A stretch of 64,000 bases of DNA from an uncultured Verrucomicrobia subdivision 3 bacterium (lineage in GTDB: Bacteria; Verrucomicrobiota; Verrucomicrobiia; Limisphaerales; UBA11358). The notes beneath the pieces were generated by a model, which saw only the letters and a list, made by a program, of their open reading frames with translations, searched no databases and was not told the origin of the DNA. Shown here piece after piece: positions 45,885 to 54,995 of this stretch; position 1 is the stretch's first letter; each line of letters begins with the position of its first letter. A program made the translations under genes and the position numbers. The stretch is taken from assembly GCA_903875465.1 (NCBI GenBank), contig CAIQWB010000029.1, forward strand, positions 20,450 to 84,449, written 5' to 3'.

Positions 45885-46778
45885 ATGAAACGAATCATTG
45901 CGGCAGTTTTGGTTTTTGGATGTTGGCTGGTTTCAGCACGGGCGGAATCCCTCGTGGCCGACGGGGCGAAGCTGGAAAAGCTGGGCGATAATTTCGACTT
46001 CACCGAGGGGGCCACATCCGACGCTCAAGGAAATGTGTTTTTTACGGACCAGCCCAATAACCGCATCCTGAAATGGAGTGTGGACGGCCAACTTTCCACC
46101 TTCCTACAGCCTGCCGGCCGGGCCAATGGCATGTATTTTGATACCCATGGCAATCTTATTGCCTGTGCCGAGGAGCATCATGAGCTGTGGTCCATTACCC
46201 CAGATAAAGTCATCACCAAATTAGTGACTCATTACCAAAGCAAGGCGCTGCACGGTCCCAACGATGTTTGGGTGGCACCCAACGGTGGGATTTACTTTAC
46301 CGACCCATTTTATGACCGCACCTGGACCGACACCAATCGGCTGAAATTTAATGGCGAATGGGTTTTTTACTTGTCGCCGGATCATCTGCTCCTCAAGCCG
46401 GTGATTCAAGATTTTCACAAACCGAATGGTATTAGCGGTTCACCAGATGGGACGAAACTGTTTGCCACCGACATCAACGGCAACCGCACATGGAGTTTTG
46501 ACATCCTGCCGGATGGTTCGCTCACCAACAAGTCGCTCATCTGCAGCCAGGGTTGCGATGGGATGACCGTGGATGAACTGGGTAATTTCTATCTGGCGGG
46601 TCGCGGCGTGACCATCTACAGCCCCACTGGCGAACGCCTAGAGCATATTGATATTCCCGGACCTTGGACGGCCAATCTGAGTTTCAGTGGTGCCGATCAC
46701 AAAACGCTGTTCATCACTGCCAGCAAATGCATCTACTCAATCCGCATGCGGGTGAAAGGAGGCAATCGCTCAAAATAA
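45885..46778 (+). CDS. Exported SMP-30/gluconolactonase-family protein
   Basis: A 297-residue secreted six-bladed propeller. Signal peptide 'MKRIIAAVLVFGCWLVSARA', then 'FTEGATSDAQGNVFFTDQPN' (metal-binding Glu), 'PNDVWVAPNGGIYFTDPFYD' (Asn) and 'GCDGMTVDELGNFYLAG' (Asp), the metal site of the SMP-30/gluconolactonase/LRE family. It probably hydrolyses a sugar lactone in the periplasm. It converges with the KDPG/KHG aldolase gene, which could act in the same sugar-acid route, though the two are on opposite strands. Confidence 0.88.
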   Translation: MKRIIAAVLVFGCWLVSARAESLVADGAKLEKLGDNFDFTEGATSDAQGNVFFTDQPNNRILKWSVDGQLSTFLQPAGRANGMYFDTHGNLIACAEEHHELWSITPDKVITKLVTHYQSKALHGPNDVWVAPNGGIYFTDPFYDRTWTDTNRLKFNGEWVFYLSPDHLLLKPVIQDFHKPNGISGSPDGTKLFATDINGNRTWSFDILPDGSLTNKSLICSQGCDGMTVDELGNFYLAGRGVTIYSPTGERLEHIDIPGPWTANLSFSGADHKTLFITASKCIYSIRMRVKGGNRSK

Positions 46779-46803
46779 CCCATTGCTTCATGCAGACGTA
46801 GAA

Positions 46804-47445
46804 TTATTTCACGGGCGTTTGGGATATTAACTGAATAGCCTCGGCCGTCAGGCTGGTGATTTTGGCCCAGTTTTTGTCCGCCACCAGTTTGCGTTCCGCC
46901 ATCCACGAACCGCCAATCGCGGTCACTTGGGGAATGGCCAGATAATTCGGCAGGTTGGCCGCCGTGATGCCGCCGGTCGGGACAAATCTCACCCCCGTAT
47001 GACCAAACGGTCCGGCCAGAGATTTTAACATGTTCACGCCTCCCGCTGCCTCGGCGGGGAAGAACTTCAAGTGCCTGGCACCCAGTTCCAAAGCCCGCAT
47101 CACTTCCGTGGGAGTGATGACGCCGGGGAAGAGAGGAAATCGGTGGTCTTGGGCCGCTTGCAGCACCGCCTCACTTAATCCAGGCGAGACGCCGAATTGC
47201 GCACCCACGTCAATGGCCTGCTTCACCTGATCTGCCGTCAGCAACGTGCCAGCGCCCACCAGTGCGGTTGGCAACTTCTGCCGTATTAACTTAATCGCGG
47301 CCGCCGCTCCGGCTGTGCGAAATGTAACTTCGATCACCTGCAAGCCGCCGGCCATGAGTGCTTCAGTCAGCGGCACGGCATCCTCAGCCCGTTCAATCAC
47401 CGCCACACAAATTAATCGTTGCTTGAGAAAAATTTCGATATCCAT
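46804..47445 (-). CDS. eda: KDPG/KHG aldolase
   Basis: A 213-residue class I aldolase of the Eda family, which splits 2-keto-3-deoxy-6-phosphogluconate or 4-hydroxy-2-oxoglutarate. Seen: 'GLQVIEVTFRT' (Glu base and Arg), 'LVGAGTLLTADQV', 'PGVITPTEVMRAL' and 'HLKFFPAEAAGGVNML', which contains the Schiff-base lysine. 'FVPTGGITAANLPNYLA' binds phosphate. No edd or other Entner-Doudoroff gene is adjacent. Confidence 0.93.
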   Translation of the reverse strand: MDIEIFLKQRLICVAVIERAEDAVPLTEALMAGGLQVIEVTFRTAGAAAAIKLIRQKLPTALVGAGTLLTADQVKQAIDVGAQFGVSPGLSEAVLQAAQDHRFPLFPGVITPTEVMRALELGARHLKFFPAEAAGGVNMLKSLAGPFGHTGVRFVPTGGITAANLPNYLAIPQVTAIGGSWMAERKLVADKNWAKITSLTAEAIQLISQTPVK

Positions 47446-47584
47446 AAAAGATGCTCCATGGTACAGCTTCCCGGCCAGGAGTGAACTCGAAATTATTTCC
47501 AGGAGGGTTTGGTTTGAAATGGGGAAGTCCCTTCACGGGTGATTGCAGTTTGAACTCGCTACCTTTTACCTGCACAATCTCCGC

Positions 47585-47890
47585 ATGCGAGCGACTGACA
47601 TACAACATATTGGCAATGAACTGGCCGTCAAATGGGAAAGTGGCCTCGAAGATTTTATCCAGCTCGAGAAATTGCGACGCTGTTGTCCCTGTGCCGGCTG
47701 CTCCGGCGAAACCGACATACTGGGCAACGTCTACAAAAATCCCCCGAAACCATTTTCCAGTGTCGCCTTCAAGCTGGTACGCATGGACTCAGTGGGCGGT
47801 TATGGCATTCAGCCCGTTTGGGCCGACGGTCACAACACGGGGATTTTTTCTTTTGAGTACCTTTTAAAAGTCGCCCGCGAAAGCCAGTAG
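47585..47890 (+). CDS. DUF971 protein (butyrobetaine-hydroxylase-like N-terminal domain)
   Basis: A 101-residue protein from the ATG at 47585; a TTG at 47543 would add 14 residues. It consists of one DUF971 domain: 'ELAVKWESGLEDFIQLEKLR', the Cys cluster 'CCPCAGCSGE', and 'SVGGYGIQPVWADGHNTGIF'. The domain binds zinc at the N-terminus of gamma-butyrobetaine hydroxylase, and stand-alone forms often occur near Fe-S or Mrp-type genes. Its function on its own is not established. Confidence 0.85.
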   Translation: MRATDIQHIGNELAVKWESGLEDFIQLEKLRRCCPCAGCSGETDILGNVYKNPPKPFSSVAFKLVRMDSVGGYGIQPVWADGHNTGIFSFEYLLKVARESQ

Positions 47891-48051
47891 TTCGGTCTGG
47901 TCGGCAAAATACTTGGCTGCGGGTGCCAGCCCATGGTTCCTTCCCTCAGTTTTGAGCCCATTTGGTGGCTGTTAAATGGAATGTTCTCGCCATCATGGGA
48001 TGCTCGCTTTTTACACTTTTCAGCAGGCGGGAAGGCAGGTAGCATTTCGGC

Positions 48052-49023
48052 ATGAACGTATTTGTTACTGGCGGAGCGGGTTACATTGGTTCCATTTGCA
48101 CGGAGGAGCTCCTGAATGCAGGTCATTCAGTAACCGTTTACGACAATCTTACGGAGGGACATCGCTCGGCAGTGGATCCCCGGGCCACTTTCGTCTTCGC
48201 GGAACCAGAAGTGGAGGGGAATATTTTAAACGCCGTCAGGCAGGCCAAGCCCGATGCCATCATGCATTTTGCGGCGAGCGCCCAGGTAGGCGAGTCGATG
48301 ACGAATCCCAAGAAATATTTTCATAACAACCTGGTCAATGCGCTCAAGCTGGCTGATGCGGCGGTGGAGTGCGGGGTAAAGAAATTTGTCTTCAGTTCCA
48401 CCTGCGCCACCTACGGTCCGCCGGACCGGATGCCGATGACCGAGGATTTGCCGCAGCGGCCGATCAGTCCTTATGGTGAGGCCAAGCTGATGTTTGAGAA
48501 GGTGCTGGTCTGGTATCAGCAGCTTTACCAGCTGGATTTCATTGCGTTTCGATATTTTAACGCAGCCGGGGCGAGCGAGACGTTCGGCGAACATCACCGG
48601 ATTGAGACGCATTTGATTCCGAATGTGCTGATGGTGGCGCTCGGGCAGAAAACGCATTGCGAGATTTTCGGGACGGATTATCCCACTCCGGACGGCACGT
48701 GCATCCGGGACTACATTCACATTCGCGATCTGGCGCAAGCGCACATGCTCGGACTGCAACCGGGCAAGTCGGGTTTCTACAATCTGGGTAATGGCGATGG
48801 ATATTCGGTGCGCCAGGTCATCGATACGTGTGAGAAGATCACGGGGAAGAAAATTCCAACGGTGGAAAAACCGCGGCGTGCGGGTGACCCACCCCGGCTG
48901 GTGGCCTCGGCGGGGAAAGCCATCACCGAGTTGGGCTGGAAACCGAAGTTTCCCAAGCTGGAGGACATTGTATCCACGGCTTGGGCCTGGCATGTGAAGC
49001 ATCCGAACGGTTATCCTGATTGA
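48052..49023 (+). CDS. galE: UDP-glucose 4-epimerase
   Basis: A 323-residue extended short-chain dehydrogenase. NAD-binding 'FVTGGAGYIGSICTEELL', 'VYDNLTEGHRSAV', 'IMHFAASAQVGESM', the catalytic Ser/Thr block 'FSSTCATYG', and the Tyr-Lys pair in 'SPYGEAKLMFEK'. 'RYFNAAGA' and 'YPTPDGTCIRDYIHIRDLA' are GalE-type substrate-side motifs. It interconverts UDP-glucose and UDP-galactose for envelope polysaccharides. It converges with nikR, 9 bases between stops. Confidence 0.94.
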   Translation: MNVFVTGGAGYIGSICTEELLNAGHSVTVYDNLTEGHRSAVDPRATFVFAEPEVEGNILNAVRQAKPDAIMHFAASAQVGESMTNPKKYFHNNLVNALKLADAAVECGVKKFVFSSTCATYGPPDRMPMTEDLPQRPISPYGEAKLMFEKVLVWYQQLYQLDFIAFRYFNAAGASETFGEHHRIETHLIPNVLMVALGQKTHCEIFGTDYPTPDGTCIRDYIHIRDLAQAHMLGLQPGKSGFYNLGNGDGYSVRQVIDTCEKITGKKIPTVEKPRRAGDPPRLVASAGKAITELGWKPKFPKLEDIVSTAWAWHVKHPNGYPD

Positions 49024-49032
49024 GCAGCCGGC

Positions 49033-49461
49033 TTACGCCGCAAATTCCTTGCCGGTCGTGGTCACGGTGAGTTTGCCGTGCTTTACGCCTTTGGCGGTGA
49101 TAAGCGCATCGGCGATTTTGCGGATGACCTTGCCGGGGCCGCGGACGAGGAGGACTTCCAAACAGTTATGATGATCCAGGTGCACATGCACGGTGGACAA
49201 AATCACGTTGTGATGGTCGTGCTGGATGTCGGTGAGCGTGGACTGTAAATGGGGTTTGTGATGGTCGTAGACCAGGGTGATGGTGCCAGCGATGTCCTCA
49301 GCACCGGTTTTCTGGCGGTGCTCGACGAGCTGGTTGCGGATCATGTCCGCCACAGCGAGGGAGCGATTGGCATATCCTTTCTCGGAGGACATCTGGTCCA
49401 GTTGCAATAGAAGAGACGGGGGCAGCGAGATGCTGAAGCGGGTGACATTTTCGTTCTTCAT
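49033..49461 (-). CDS. nikR: Nickel-responsive regulator NikR
   Basis: A 142-residue ribbon-helix-helix repressor with an ACT-like nickel-binding domain. The DNA-binding part is 'VTRFSISLPPSLLLQLDQM'. The nickel ligands are visible as His in 'VYDHH', the HxH in 'STVHVHLDHHNCLEVLLV' and the Cys in the same block. NikR represses nickel uptake when nickel is in excess. It is the last gene of a tight six-gene minus-strand unit (mlaE, mlaF, mlaD, DUF2007, glcD, nikR), 9 bases after glcD, an unusual setting because no nickel transporter or urease/hydrogenase gene is near. Confidence 0.93.
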   Translation of the reverse strand: MKNENVTRFSISLPPSLLLQLDQMSSEKGYANRSLAVADMIRNQLVEHRQKTGAEDIAGTITLVYDHHKPHLQSTLTDIQHDHHNVILSTVHVHLDHHNCLEVLLVRGPGKVIRKIADALITAKGVKHGKLTVTTTGKEFAA

Positions 49462-49470
49462 AATCTGTCG

Positions 49471-50847
49471 TCAGACAAATTTTCCCGGGTTCAGGATGCC
49501 GTTGGGGTCCAAGGCATGTTTTATCGTGTGGTGGAGTTTACGGGCGGTGGGGGGCACAGCCAAGGGGAACCAGCGCTTTTTGGCCAGACCAATGCCGTGT
49601 TCGCCACTGATGGCGCCACCCCAGGCGATGACCTGTTTGAACAAATCATCCAAGGCGGCCTGACTCCGGGCTTTGGCGCCGGGCTGGGTATAATCCACCA
49701 TGACATTGCAATGAATATTGCCATCCCCGGCGTGGCCGAAACAGGCCAGAGGCAGGCCGTGCTTTTTTTGGAGCTGGGCGGTGAACTGAAATAGCGCTTC
49801 GAGCCGGCCGCGTGGGACGACGATGTCTTCATTCAACTTGGTGAGTCCGGTGTCGCGCAGGGCGTAGGAAAATTCGCGGCGGATTTTCCAGACTTCCTCA
49901 CACTGGGCGGCACCGAGGCCGCGGTCCATGAAGAGCGGTTGGTGGACGGTAACGATGCGTTCCAGTTCCTGGATTTCCCCGGTCACCGAGGCGGTTTGGC
50001 CATCAAGTTCGACAATCAGCATCGCGCGGCAGTCGAGGAGGCGGGCATTTTTGGTGCGTTGGGCGGCAGCGGCGAGGGTGAACTCGTCCGCAAGCTCCAT
50101 GGCGCAGGGGAGGAAGCCGGCGGCCAGGATGGCTTGCAGAGCAAGCGCGGCGTCGTTCATAGAACCAAAGCCGATGGCCAGATTCGCCCGGTACGGGGGC
50201 AGGGGAATCAATTTAAGCGTGGCCTCGGTGACGATGCCCAGCAGACCCTCCGAACCCACGAACAGGCGGTGCAGGTCAAAGCCGGTTTTGTTTTTGTGGG
50301 TGCGACTGCCGAGGCGGACGATATCGCCATTGGCGAGCACCACTTCCAGGCCAAGCACGTAATCGCGCGTGACACCATATTTCAGGCAGCGTGGTCCGCC
50401 GGCGTTAGTGGCGATGTTGCCGCCAATAAAATTGTTGGCTCGGCTGGCGGGGTCGGGGGGGTAAAACAACCCCTGCTTTTCCACGGCGATTTGCAACTGC
50501 TCGGTAATCACCGCCGGCTGGACCACGGTGACGAAATCCCGGCCGTTGATTTCCAGTAATTGATTCAGTCGTTCCAGCGAAAGCACAATGCCGCCGCGCA
50601 TGGGCACACAACCGCCCACATAGCCATGGCCGCCCCCGCGCGGGGTGACGGGGATTAGCAGCCGGTTGGCGAACTTGAGGATTTTGGAGACGGAAGCGGT
50701 TGAACGGGGCAGGGCGACGGCATCCGGTTGGTGTGTGGCGAACCACTTGTCGCCGGCGTATTTGGAGAGGGTGGCCGGGTCGAGAATAATTTCGCCGGGC
50801 AGTAGTTTTTCCAGCCGGCGCAGGGATTTCAGTTGGGCGGGCGTCAC
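49471..50847 (-). CDS. FAD-linked oxidase (GlcD-type, glycolate or D-lactate)
   Basis: A 458-residue flavoprotein of the PCMH/VAO fold. FAD-binding 'TPRGGGHGYVGGCVPMRGGI' and 'NNFIGGNIATNAGGPRCLKY', the substrate-domain 'LPLACFGHAGDGNIHCNVMV' and C-terminal 'ISGEHGIGLAKKRWF' match the GlcD / D-2-hydroxyacid dehydrogenase family. It oxidises a 2-hydroxy acid and passes electrons to the respiratory chain, usually with an Fe-S partner (GlcF), which is absent here. It lies 5 bases after the DUF2007 gene in the mla operon. Substrate not decidable. Confidence 0.88.
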   Translation of the reverse strand: MTPAQLKSLRRLEKLLPGEIILDPATLSKYAGDKWFATHQPDAVALPRSTASVSKILKFANRLLIPVTPRGGGHGYVGGCVPMRGGIVLSLERLNQLLEINGRDFVTVVQPAVITEQLQIAVEKQGLFYPPDPASRANNFIGGNIATNAGGPRCLKYGVTRDYVLGLEVVLANGDIVRLGSRTHKNKTGFDLHRLFVGSEGLLGIVTEATLKLIPLPPYRANLAIGFGSMNDAALALQAILAAGFLPCAMELADEFTLAAAAQRTKNARLLDCRAMLIVELDGQTASVTGEIQELERIVTVHQPLFMDRGLGAAQCEEVWKIRREFSYALRDTGLTKLNEDIVVPRGRLEALFQFTAQLQKKHGLPLACFGHAGDGNIHCNVMVDYTQPGAKARSQAALDDLFKQVIAWGGAISGEHGIGLAKKRWFPLAVPPTARKLHHTIKHALDPNGILNPGKFV

Positions 50848-50852
50848 AGGGA

Positions 50853-51083
50853 TTAACTCGCGGGTTCATCCGCCGGTTCACTGGCCAGGAAGGCTTTGGC
50901 CTCCTCAGCTTCTTCGGCGGGCACCTGGATGCGGATGCCGCCGGAACCGAGGGCGAGGGGATCGGAGCCAAAGGGGGACAGGTCATCCGGCACAAACGGG
51001 TGGAATTCGGCGGCTTCCAAGCGCGACCGAACAATTTGTGATTGCGCGGCGGTTACGGCCTTGTAAACGGTGACGAAGTCCAT
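50853..51083 (-). CDS. DUF2007 small protein
   Basis: A 76-residue protein starting at the ATG at 51083 ('MDFVTVYKAVTAAQSQIVRS'); the longer frame to 51167 would overlap mlaD. The beta-alpha-beta pattern 'AQSQIVRSRLEAAEFHPFVP' and 'GIRIQVPAEEAEEAKAFLAS' is typical of the DUF2007 'putative signal-transducing' family (PF09413), whose function is unknown. It sits between mlaD and the GlcD-type gene with 5-base gaps on each side. Confidence 0.8.
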   Translation of the reverse strand: MDFVTVYKAVTAAQSQIVRSRLEAAEFHPFVPDDLSPFGSDPLALGSGGIRIQVPAEEAEEAKAFLASEPADEPAS

Positions 51084-51088
51084 AGGTT

Positions 51089-52072
51089 TTATTTGGTGGT
51101 ATGTTTTGAACTGGCCGGCACGGAGTCGCGGGGATTGTGATGTTTGGGTGCCCAGAGGACGCCCCACAAACCCACTTGATTCAAATTGCTGGTGGTCAAG
51201 GCCAGGTTGCTGGCAATGGCCTGGACATTCGTGGCAAGTTCCTGATTTTGCAAAATCGCGCCGGCCAGGCCCTTGCCGGCCTGGACATCACCCAGCACAT
51301 TTTTCAAGGTTTCGGAGGAGGCGGCAAGATTGTGGGTGGCTAAGGCAATTTGCGCGCCGTTGGACGCCAGGAGGCTGTCGGCGGAATCGCCCAAGCGGTT
51401 TAATTGCTGCGAGAAGGCGACGACATTGCTGATGGCCAAGTTGACCTGTTCGCCATTGGTGGCGACCAGATGGTTTAGTCCGTTTACCGTGGCTTGGGCC
51501 TGCTCGGACACGTTGCGGATGTTGGCGACGGCCAGGGCAAAATTGGTGAGTGTTTCCTCATTTAATACTACACGTTTAATATCAGACACTGCGGCGTCCA
51601 GTTTTTTGGCCGTGGTATCCAGTTGTTGAATAAAACCGGAAGCCGACCGTGCCACTTCCTGGAGATTAAAGGGCTCGGTGCAGGGCACATCCGTGCCGCC
51701 AAACAAGAAATCCCCTTTATTTTCCGTGGGGACAATGGAGACATATTGGTCCCCGAGAAACCCCGCCTGCTCAATGGCGAAACGGGCATCGTGGTAAATT
51801 TTGAAGTTGTCGTAAATCTTCAGGAAGATGGTTACGCTTTTGCTGTCCGGGGCCAGTTTGATATCGGAAACGATACCCACCTGCACACCGGCAAGCAGCA
51901 CCTGGGCCCGGGGCTTGATGCCGCCCACATTGGTGGCATGCAACCGTAGTTCATAGGTGCCCTCAAACAGGCTGGAGCTTTTGCTGAATTGTAGCAGCAG
52001 CACGGCCAGCAGGACGAGTCCCACCGCCACAAACAGCCCGACTTTGATTTCTAAACGCGTTGATTTTTCCAT
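51089..52072 (-). CDS. mlaD: MCE-domain lipid-binding protein (MlaD-like)
   Basis: A 327-residue periplasmic protein anchored by one N-terminal helix ('VGLFVAVGLVLLAVLLLQFS'), followed by an MCE domain (about 35-115, 'YELRLHATNVGGIKPRAQVL', 'AGVQVGIVSDIKL') and a long C-terminal helical tail (about 125-300). It would form the hexameric substrate-binding ring of an ABC system moving phospholipids between the membranes. It follows the ATPase gene by 3 bases. The tail is longer than in E. coli MlaD and closer to other MCE proteins. Confidence 0.9.
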   Translation of the reverse strand: MEKSTRLEIKVGLFVAVGLVLLAVLLLQFSKSSSLFEGTYELRLHATNVGGIKPRAQVLLAGVQVGIVSDIKLAPDSKSVTIFLKIYDNFKIYHDARFAIEQAGFLGDQYVSIVPTENKGDFLFGGTDVPCTEPFNLQEVARSASGFIQQLDTTAKKLDAAVSDIKRVVLNEETLTNFALAVANIRNVSEQAQATVNGLNHLVATNGEQVNLAISNVVAFSQQLNRLGDSADSLLASNGAQIALATHNLAASSETLKNVLGDVQAGKGLAGAILQNQELATNVQAIASNLALTTSNLNQVGLWGVLWAPKHHNPRDSVPASSKHTTK

Positions 52073-52075
52073 GAT

Positions 52076-52822
52076 TCAGAATAAAACGTCCTCGGGGTCG
52101 GCCACCCCGTCAATGAATTGCCGCACCACCGGGTCCGCCGAGGTAAAAATTTCCTCAGGGGTGCCATTGGCGTAAATTCGTTTCTCGTGCAGCATGAGAA
52201 TTCGCTGGCCCACCCGCCGGGCACTACGCATGTCGTGGGTGACCACCACACTGGTCACTTTAAGGGTCTCATTCACCCGCATGATTAATTTGTCAATGCT
52301 GTCAGAGACAATCGGGTCCAGTCCGGTCGTAGGTTCATCATAAAGGACGATCTGGGGTTCGTAAATGATGGCGCGAGCGAGGCCAACGCGCTTGCGCATC
52401 CCGCCCGAAAGTTCGGCTGGCTTCTTGCGCTCGGTTCCCGGCAGGCCCACCACGTCCAGCGTGCGGGCCACCAGGCGTGCGATTTCGGCGGCGGTGTGTT
52501 TGCGCTGCCGTTGCAGGGGAAAGGCCACGTTTTCCGCCACGGTCATGGAGTCAAAGAGCGCGGCGCCCTGAAAGACCATCCCAAATTTTTCCCGCACCCG
52601 GATCAACTGCCGTTCGTTCATCCCGCAGAGATTTTCCCCATCCACCGAGATCATTCCGCTGTCGGGTTGGAGCAAGCCGATCAAGTGTTTCAGGAGCACG
52701 CTTTTACCGCCACCGCTGCGTCCGATGATGACTACCGATTCGCCGTGCTCAATGCGCAAGTCGACATCATCCAGAATGACGTTGCCGCCGAAGCTCTTGG
52801 TCAAATGCCGGACTTCAATCAT
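52076..52822 (-). CDS. mlaF: ABC transporter ATPase of MCE lipid system (MlaF-like)
   Basis: A 248-residue ABC ATPase. Walker A 'GRSGGGKSVLL', signature 'LSGGMRKRVGLARAI', Walker B 'IVLYDEPTTGLDP' and switch His 'VVVTHDM' are complete; 'GLDPIVSDSIDKLI' is the MlaF/Ttg2A-type sequence. It powers lipid transport with the permease encoded just upstream, whose gene it overlaps by four bases. Confidence 0.95.
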   Translation of the reverse strand: MIEVRHLTKSFGGNVILDDVDLRIEHGESVVIIGRSGGGKSVLLKHLIGLLQPDSGMISVDGENLCGMNERQLIRVREKFGMVFQGAALFDSMTVAENVAFPLQRQRKHTAAEIARLVARTLDVVGLPGTERKKPAELSGGMRKRVGLARAIIYEPQIVLYDEPTTGLDPIVSDSIDKLIMRVNETLKVTSVVVTHDMRSARRVGQRILMLHEKRIYANGTPEEIFTSADPVVRQFIDGVADPEDVLF

Positions 52823-53607
52823 AATTTAAAGATGACGGCGATTTGCTCCAGCGCCAGGGTCAGGAAAAAATTGGAAATGAGGATGGAAATGGACGCATAG
52901 ACGACCGCTTCGGTAGTGGCCCGACCCACTCCCTCTGCGCCCATGCCGCAATTGAGTCCTTTGAAACAGCCGATGAGCGCAATGATGCCACCGTAGACCA
53001 CAGCTTTGACAATGCCGATTTGCACATCAATGTCGTGGGAGTATTTGAGCATGTTCCACCAGGCGTAGGCGGGATCAATGCCCAGCAAATAAACGCCCAC
53101 GATATAACTGGCCAGAATGCCAGTGGCCATGGCCTCGGTAGTCAGCAAAGGGAGGGCAATGACCGCCGCCACGAGGCGCGGCACCACCAAATAATCCACC
53201 GGATGAGTGGCCAGGGTGCGCAGTGCGTCAATTTGCTCGGTGACTCGCATGGTGCCCAGTTCGGCGGCCATGGAGGCACCGACCCGCCCGGCCACCATCA
53301 GGGCGGTCAGTACTGGCCCGAGTTCGCTGCACATGGACACACTCACCACGGCGAGGGTGGCCGTATCCATTTTGACCTTGTGAAACTGGAAATAGGTTTG
53401 GGCGGCCAGCACCATGCCGGTGAACGCCCCGGTAACGAGGACAACGGACTGGGATTTGACGCCAATCGAATAGATTTGGTACATCAAATCTTTGCGGGTG
53501 AGCTTGAAGGTGAGGCAGGACGCCAGCGCTTCCTTGGCCAGCACCGTCAGTTGCCCCAACCCCACCAGCCCACCAATTATCCATTTTTGACCAAAAGCAT
53601 TCATCAA
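52819..53607 (-). CDS. mlaE: ABC permease of MCE lipid system (MlaE-like)
   Basis: A 262-residue integral membrane protein of the MlaE/YrbE family. It has an amphipathic interfacial start and five hydrophobic segments, with conserved 'SVVLVTGAFTGMVLAAQTY', 'ELGPVLTALMVAGRVGASMA' with 'AELGTMRVTEQIDALRT', and 'GCFKGLNCGMGAEGVGRAT'. It is the first gene of the mlaEFD-DUF2007-glcD-nikR unit. The system maintains outer-membrane lipid asymmetry or imports lipids. Confidence 0.95.
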   Translation of the reverse strand: MMNAFGQKWIIGGLVGLGQLTVLAKEALASCLTFKLTRKDLMYQIYSIGVKSQSVVLVTGAFTGMVLAAQTYFQFHKVKMDTATLAVVSVSMCSELGPVLTALMVAGRVGASMAAELGTMRVTEQIDALRTLATHPVDYLVVPRLVAAVIALPLLTTEAMATGILASYIVGVYLLGIDPAYAWWNMLKYSHDIDVQIGIVKAVVYGGIIALIGCFKGLNCGMGAEGVGRATTEAVVYASISILISNFFLTLALEQIAVIFKL

Positions 53608-53777
53608 CTGCGGAACAGGCTACCCCATTCCCGGCCGGGAAGCCAGTTTTGGATTTGACCTTGTGCCATGGGCGATATTGGAAAATGGGCGGGAACCTGA
53701 CTTGCCACTTCGACAAGCCCTGCGGGACAACATTTACCGGGGAATGGCGCTTCAGCAGGACGGCGCCTCGGCCAGGC

Positions 53778-54110
53778 TCAGGCCTTTTTTACAAAGCAGG
53801 CCTTGAGGCCCACGGCGATGCCGTCCACTTTGCAGGAGATTTCATGGTCGCCGTCGCCCAGGCGGATGGGTTTGGATTTGGAACCCCCTTTGAGCACCTG
53901 GGTGCCGCCCAGTTTCAAATCTTTGATTAAAATCACGCAATCGCCATCGGCGAGCACGGTGCCGTGGGCATCCTTGACCACGCGGGCCGCTTCGGGGGCT
54001 TCGGGGGCGGCAGCGCGTTCCCATTCGTGGCCACAGGTGACGCATTCCCAGCGGTCAGGGTGTTCCAGAACTTCGGTCATTTCGCACATCGGACAGGCTG
54101 GTTTGGTCAT
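53778..54110 (-). CDS. PhnA-family zinc-ribbon protein
   Basis: A 110-residue protein: an N-terminal zinc ribbon with two CxxC pairs ('CPMCEMTEV', 'WECVTCGHEW') and a C-terminal beta-barrel-like PhnA domain ('VKDAHGTVLADGDCVILIKD', 'GLKACFVKKA'). E. coli PhnA (YjdM) was named from its place near phosphonate genes but is not needed for phosphonate use. Function unknown. No phosphonate genes are nearby. Short Ala/Glu-Pro linker joins the two parts. Confidence 0.9.
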   Translation of the reverse strand: MTKPACPMCEMTEVLEHPDRWECVTCGHEWERAAAPEAPEAARVVKDAHGTVLADGDCVILIKDLKLGGTQVLKGGSKSKPIRLGDGDHEISCKVDGIAVGLKACFVKKA

Positions 54111-54258
54111 AAAGTCAGAGCATAGGCGGGATTTGGGGGGGGATTCAAGTTTGGATTGGGTGCAATCGGTGGCTGGGGGGGCTTTAGAAGGCTGGACGGC
54201 GGGGAGCTGCGGCGGTGCAATGTCCCAAGGCTAAAGTCCAATGTCAAAAACTGGCAAA

Positions 54259-54288
54259 GGCACGATTAGGCACGATTAGTTGCGATTT
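54259..54288. repeat. Short tandem repeat, 10-base unit
   Basis: Two exact copies of GGCACGATTA and a third diverged copy (GTTGCGATTT) in a row. Confidence 0.7.
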
Positions 54289-54420
54289 ACCTAGATTGAC
54301 ACACCCTCTCCTGCGCAGTGGACGGGGCCAGCCAAGGTCCGGGGGGCTTAAGGCTCCACGGTGGCCACCATGGAGGCGCGCTCAGGAGTTCTGGCTGGGC
54401 TGGAGGTTTTTTTATTTATT

Positions 54421-54464
54421 TTAAGCCGGATTTAGTCGGATTTAGTCGGATGTACCCGGATTCG
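54421..54464. repeat. Short tandem repeat, 10-base unit
   Basis: Two exact copies of TTTAGTCGGA flanked by diverged copies (TTAAGCCGGA before, TGTACCCGGA after). The period is the same as in the repeat 140 bases upstream, but the unit differs. Confidence 0.7.
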
Positions 54465-54995
54465 CCTGGCGCGGGGGGCGAATGGGCGCTCACTTTCAGG
54501 GGGGTGGTTTTGGGATGTCAAAGAACTGGCGGCTGCCCGAGCGCCTGGGTGAACCCGTTGGCCTGGCAGGGGCGGCGGGGCGGTAAAATCACCTGGTTAA
54601 AACCACTCGCATGATGAGTCTATGCTGGCAGGTGGATTTTGTCAAATGGAGTCAGCGGCCGGCTCTTTTGAGCCTGGCAGGCAGGGTTTGGCACCCGGCT
54701 TGGCCAAAATTACAAAACAGCAGCAAATATCATAAAACAGGCCATTTTTATGATCTTTTGTGCCCCGCCAGACCGGGTTCGGAGGCGCAGGTCTGGCCGG
54801 ACATGCCGGATAATGTCCAAAATTCCACTTGGGCAACCCAGCCGGGCTTGCATCCTGTGGTGGCGGCCGGTTGGCACTCATCCCACACTGAGGTGCGTTC
54901 CGATGGATGGGCTGGGGCGCAGGGGCAGGGGGGAACAATGTTGCCACACGGTGTTTGGCGGGGGGGCGGTCAAATTGGGGGGAGCCAGTTGAGCC

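Larger units (their letters stand above)
54111..54995. other. Gene-poor interval with short tandem repeats
   Basis: About 885 bases between the phnA-like gene and the NIPSNAP gene. Open frames here (for example plus strand 54611-55024) have no recognisable protein features, are rich in Trp/Gly/Pro/Arg and overlap the NIPSNAP end, so none is called. Two small tandem repeats with a 10-base period are present (listed separately). No tRNA or riboswitch fold was recognised. It may be a decayed gene remnant or the relic of an earlier insertion close to the mobile element that starts about 0.9 kb later. Confidence 0.55.
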
